DNA of 6,445 bases from Planctomycetota bacterium (GTDB taxonomy: Bacteria > Planctomycetota > Phycisphaerae > Tepidisphaerales > Tepidisphaeraceae): assembly GCA_029777755.1 (NCBI GenBank), contig JAKORQ010000468.1:1-6445 (forward strand), read 5' to 3'. Numbering within the stretch: the stretch's first letter is position 1; the number at the start of each line of letters is the position of its first letter. Positions 5,779 through 6,445 of the stretch are shown here, in pieces. The notes under the pieces were generated by a model. That model searched no databases. It saw only the letters and a program-made list of their open reading frames with translations, and was not told the DNA's origin. The position numbers and the translations under genes were made by a program.

Positions 5779-6445
5779 ATGATCGGCAACCGGCAAAGGC
5801 GTATTTGTCTACACAATCATCTTGGGCTGGGGTTTGTCCTGGCGCTGGTGATGTTGCTGGTTGCGCCGGCGCGCGCGGTGGAGATCTCTGATGTCGAGCT
5901 GGAGAATCGCCGCTGCCTGAACTGCCACGGGCAACAGAAGATAGGGCAAATGCCGCCGGAGGAGCGGGCGGCCATGGTGGGTGCGAAGGACCCGACGGCC
6001 CAGGCTGATGCCCCCGGCACCAGGCCGGCGCTGTACATCAGCAGCCCAATGCTCATGGGCGTGCACAAGGATCTTCGCTGCGTCGACTGCCACCAGGCGG
6101 CCAGTGAGCTGCCGCATCCCCAGGTCCTGCCGCCGGCCAGTTGCAATACCAGTTGCCACGCGGATCAGATGACCGGCTTCGCGAAAAGCTCCCACGCGAA
6201 GGCGGTGGCGGCCGGCAATGCCGATGCCCCCAATTGCAGCACCTGCCACGGCGCGCATGACATACTTCCCGCCCATGATCGCAATGCCCTCACCCACCCG
6301 CTCAACGTGGTGAAGGTATGTGCCAACTGCCACGACGAGCACACTCCCCTTTCGCAGCAGGCCAGCGAGACCTCGGCCATGCAGAAGGAGACGCGCAGCC
6401 CCGTCACGGAGTACCTCGACAGCACCCATGGAAAGGCGGTGATGA
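5779..6445 (+). CDS. Secreted multihaem cytochrome c, 3' end beyond the window
   Basis: The frame is open from 5737 to the right edge with no stop; 222 codons are visible from the ATG at 5779. Residues 1-33 form a Sec signal peptide: basic RQRR, hydrophobic core LGLGFVLALVMLLV, and an APARA cleavage site before VEIS. Five covalent haem motifs follow: CLNCH (46-50), CVDCH (101-105), CNTSCH (122-127, a CX3CH variant), CSTCH (153-157) and CANCH (181-185). Additional histidines in conserved settings are likely distal ligands: H96 in GVHKD, H139 in SSHAKAV and H217 in STHGKAV. The repeated S-x-H-x-K-A-V unit, each expected to lead into another CxxCH, implies more haems beyond the edge. It should carry electrons outside the cytoplasmic membrane; the donor and acceptor are unknown. 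It lies behind a sigma-54 promoter, and so is probably induced by the upstream regulator. Confidence 0.9.
   Translation, partial: MIGNRQRRICLHNHLGLGFVLALVMLLVAPARAVEISDVELENRRCLNCHGQQKIGQMPPEERAAMVGAKDPTAQADAPGTRPALYISSPMLMGVHKDLRCVDCHQAASELPHPQVLPPASCNTSCHADQMTGFAKSSHAKAVAAGNADAPNCSTCHGAHDILPAHDRNALTHPLNVVKVCANCHDEHTPLSQQASETSAMQKETRSPVTEYLDSTHGKAVM

Noticed and set aside
5709..5891. Small plus-strand frame starting MRMRLWAML, which looks like a signal peptide
   Set aside because: It starts within the sigma-54 -12 box, upstream of the predicted transcript start, and overlaps the true cytochrome signal peptide in another frame; after the short hydrophobic start it has no domain.
5809..6429. 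Antisense 206-residue open frame opposite the cytochrome
   Set aside because: The plus strand encodes a signal peptide and five haem motifs in the overlapping region; the antisense frame has no recognisable domain and is a GC-rich shadow.

Overview
The window is GC-rich bacterial DNA, most likely from a planctomycete. The best taxonomic clue is the partial gene at the left edge: its N-terminus has a basic start followed by ESLESRVLLAS, a variant of the LEPR/LESR-x-LL-S signature typical of secreted planctomycete (including Phycisphaerae-type) surface proteins. The multihaem c-type cytochrome at the right edge is compatible with this, and so is the clustering of a sigma-54 activator with several sensor genes. 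The phylum call rests on motif recognition only.

Layout: (1) 1-272, minus strand, the 5' part of a secreted fibronectin-III-like protein. (2) 273-723, a divergent intergenic region with hairpins, an AT-rich island holding a 7-bp inverted repeat, and a long GC-rich leader. (3) 724-2106, an NtrC-family sigma-54 response regulator with REC, AAA+ and Fis-HTH domains. (4) 2219-5533, a tightly packed set: a PhnD-like substrate-binding protein, a HAMP protein with a histidine-kinase dimerisation domain but no ATPase domain, and a complete histidine kinase with a RegB-like membrane domain. (5) 5534-5778, an intergenic region with a weak terminator, a repeated GGTGATTT element and a near-consensus sigma-54 promoter. 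(6) 5779 to the edge, a secreted multihaem cytochrome c with five haem-binding motifs so far. This last gene has no stop inside the window.

Working model (inference): the binding protein, which has no transporter partners here, reports a ligand to the HAMP protein. That protein has the phospho-acceptor histidine but cannot make its own phosphate, so it must work with a kinase in trans, most simply the adjacent one. The kinase may also read the quinone pool through its GGLTSP loop. Both would feed the sigma-54 activator, whose plausible target in the window is the TGGCAC-N5-ATGC promoter of the cytochrome. The whole would be a ligand- plus redox-gated switch for a multihaem electron-transfer protein.
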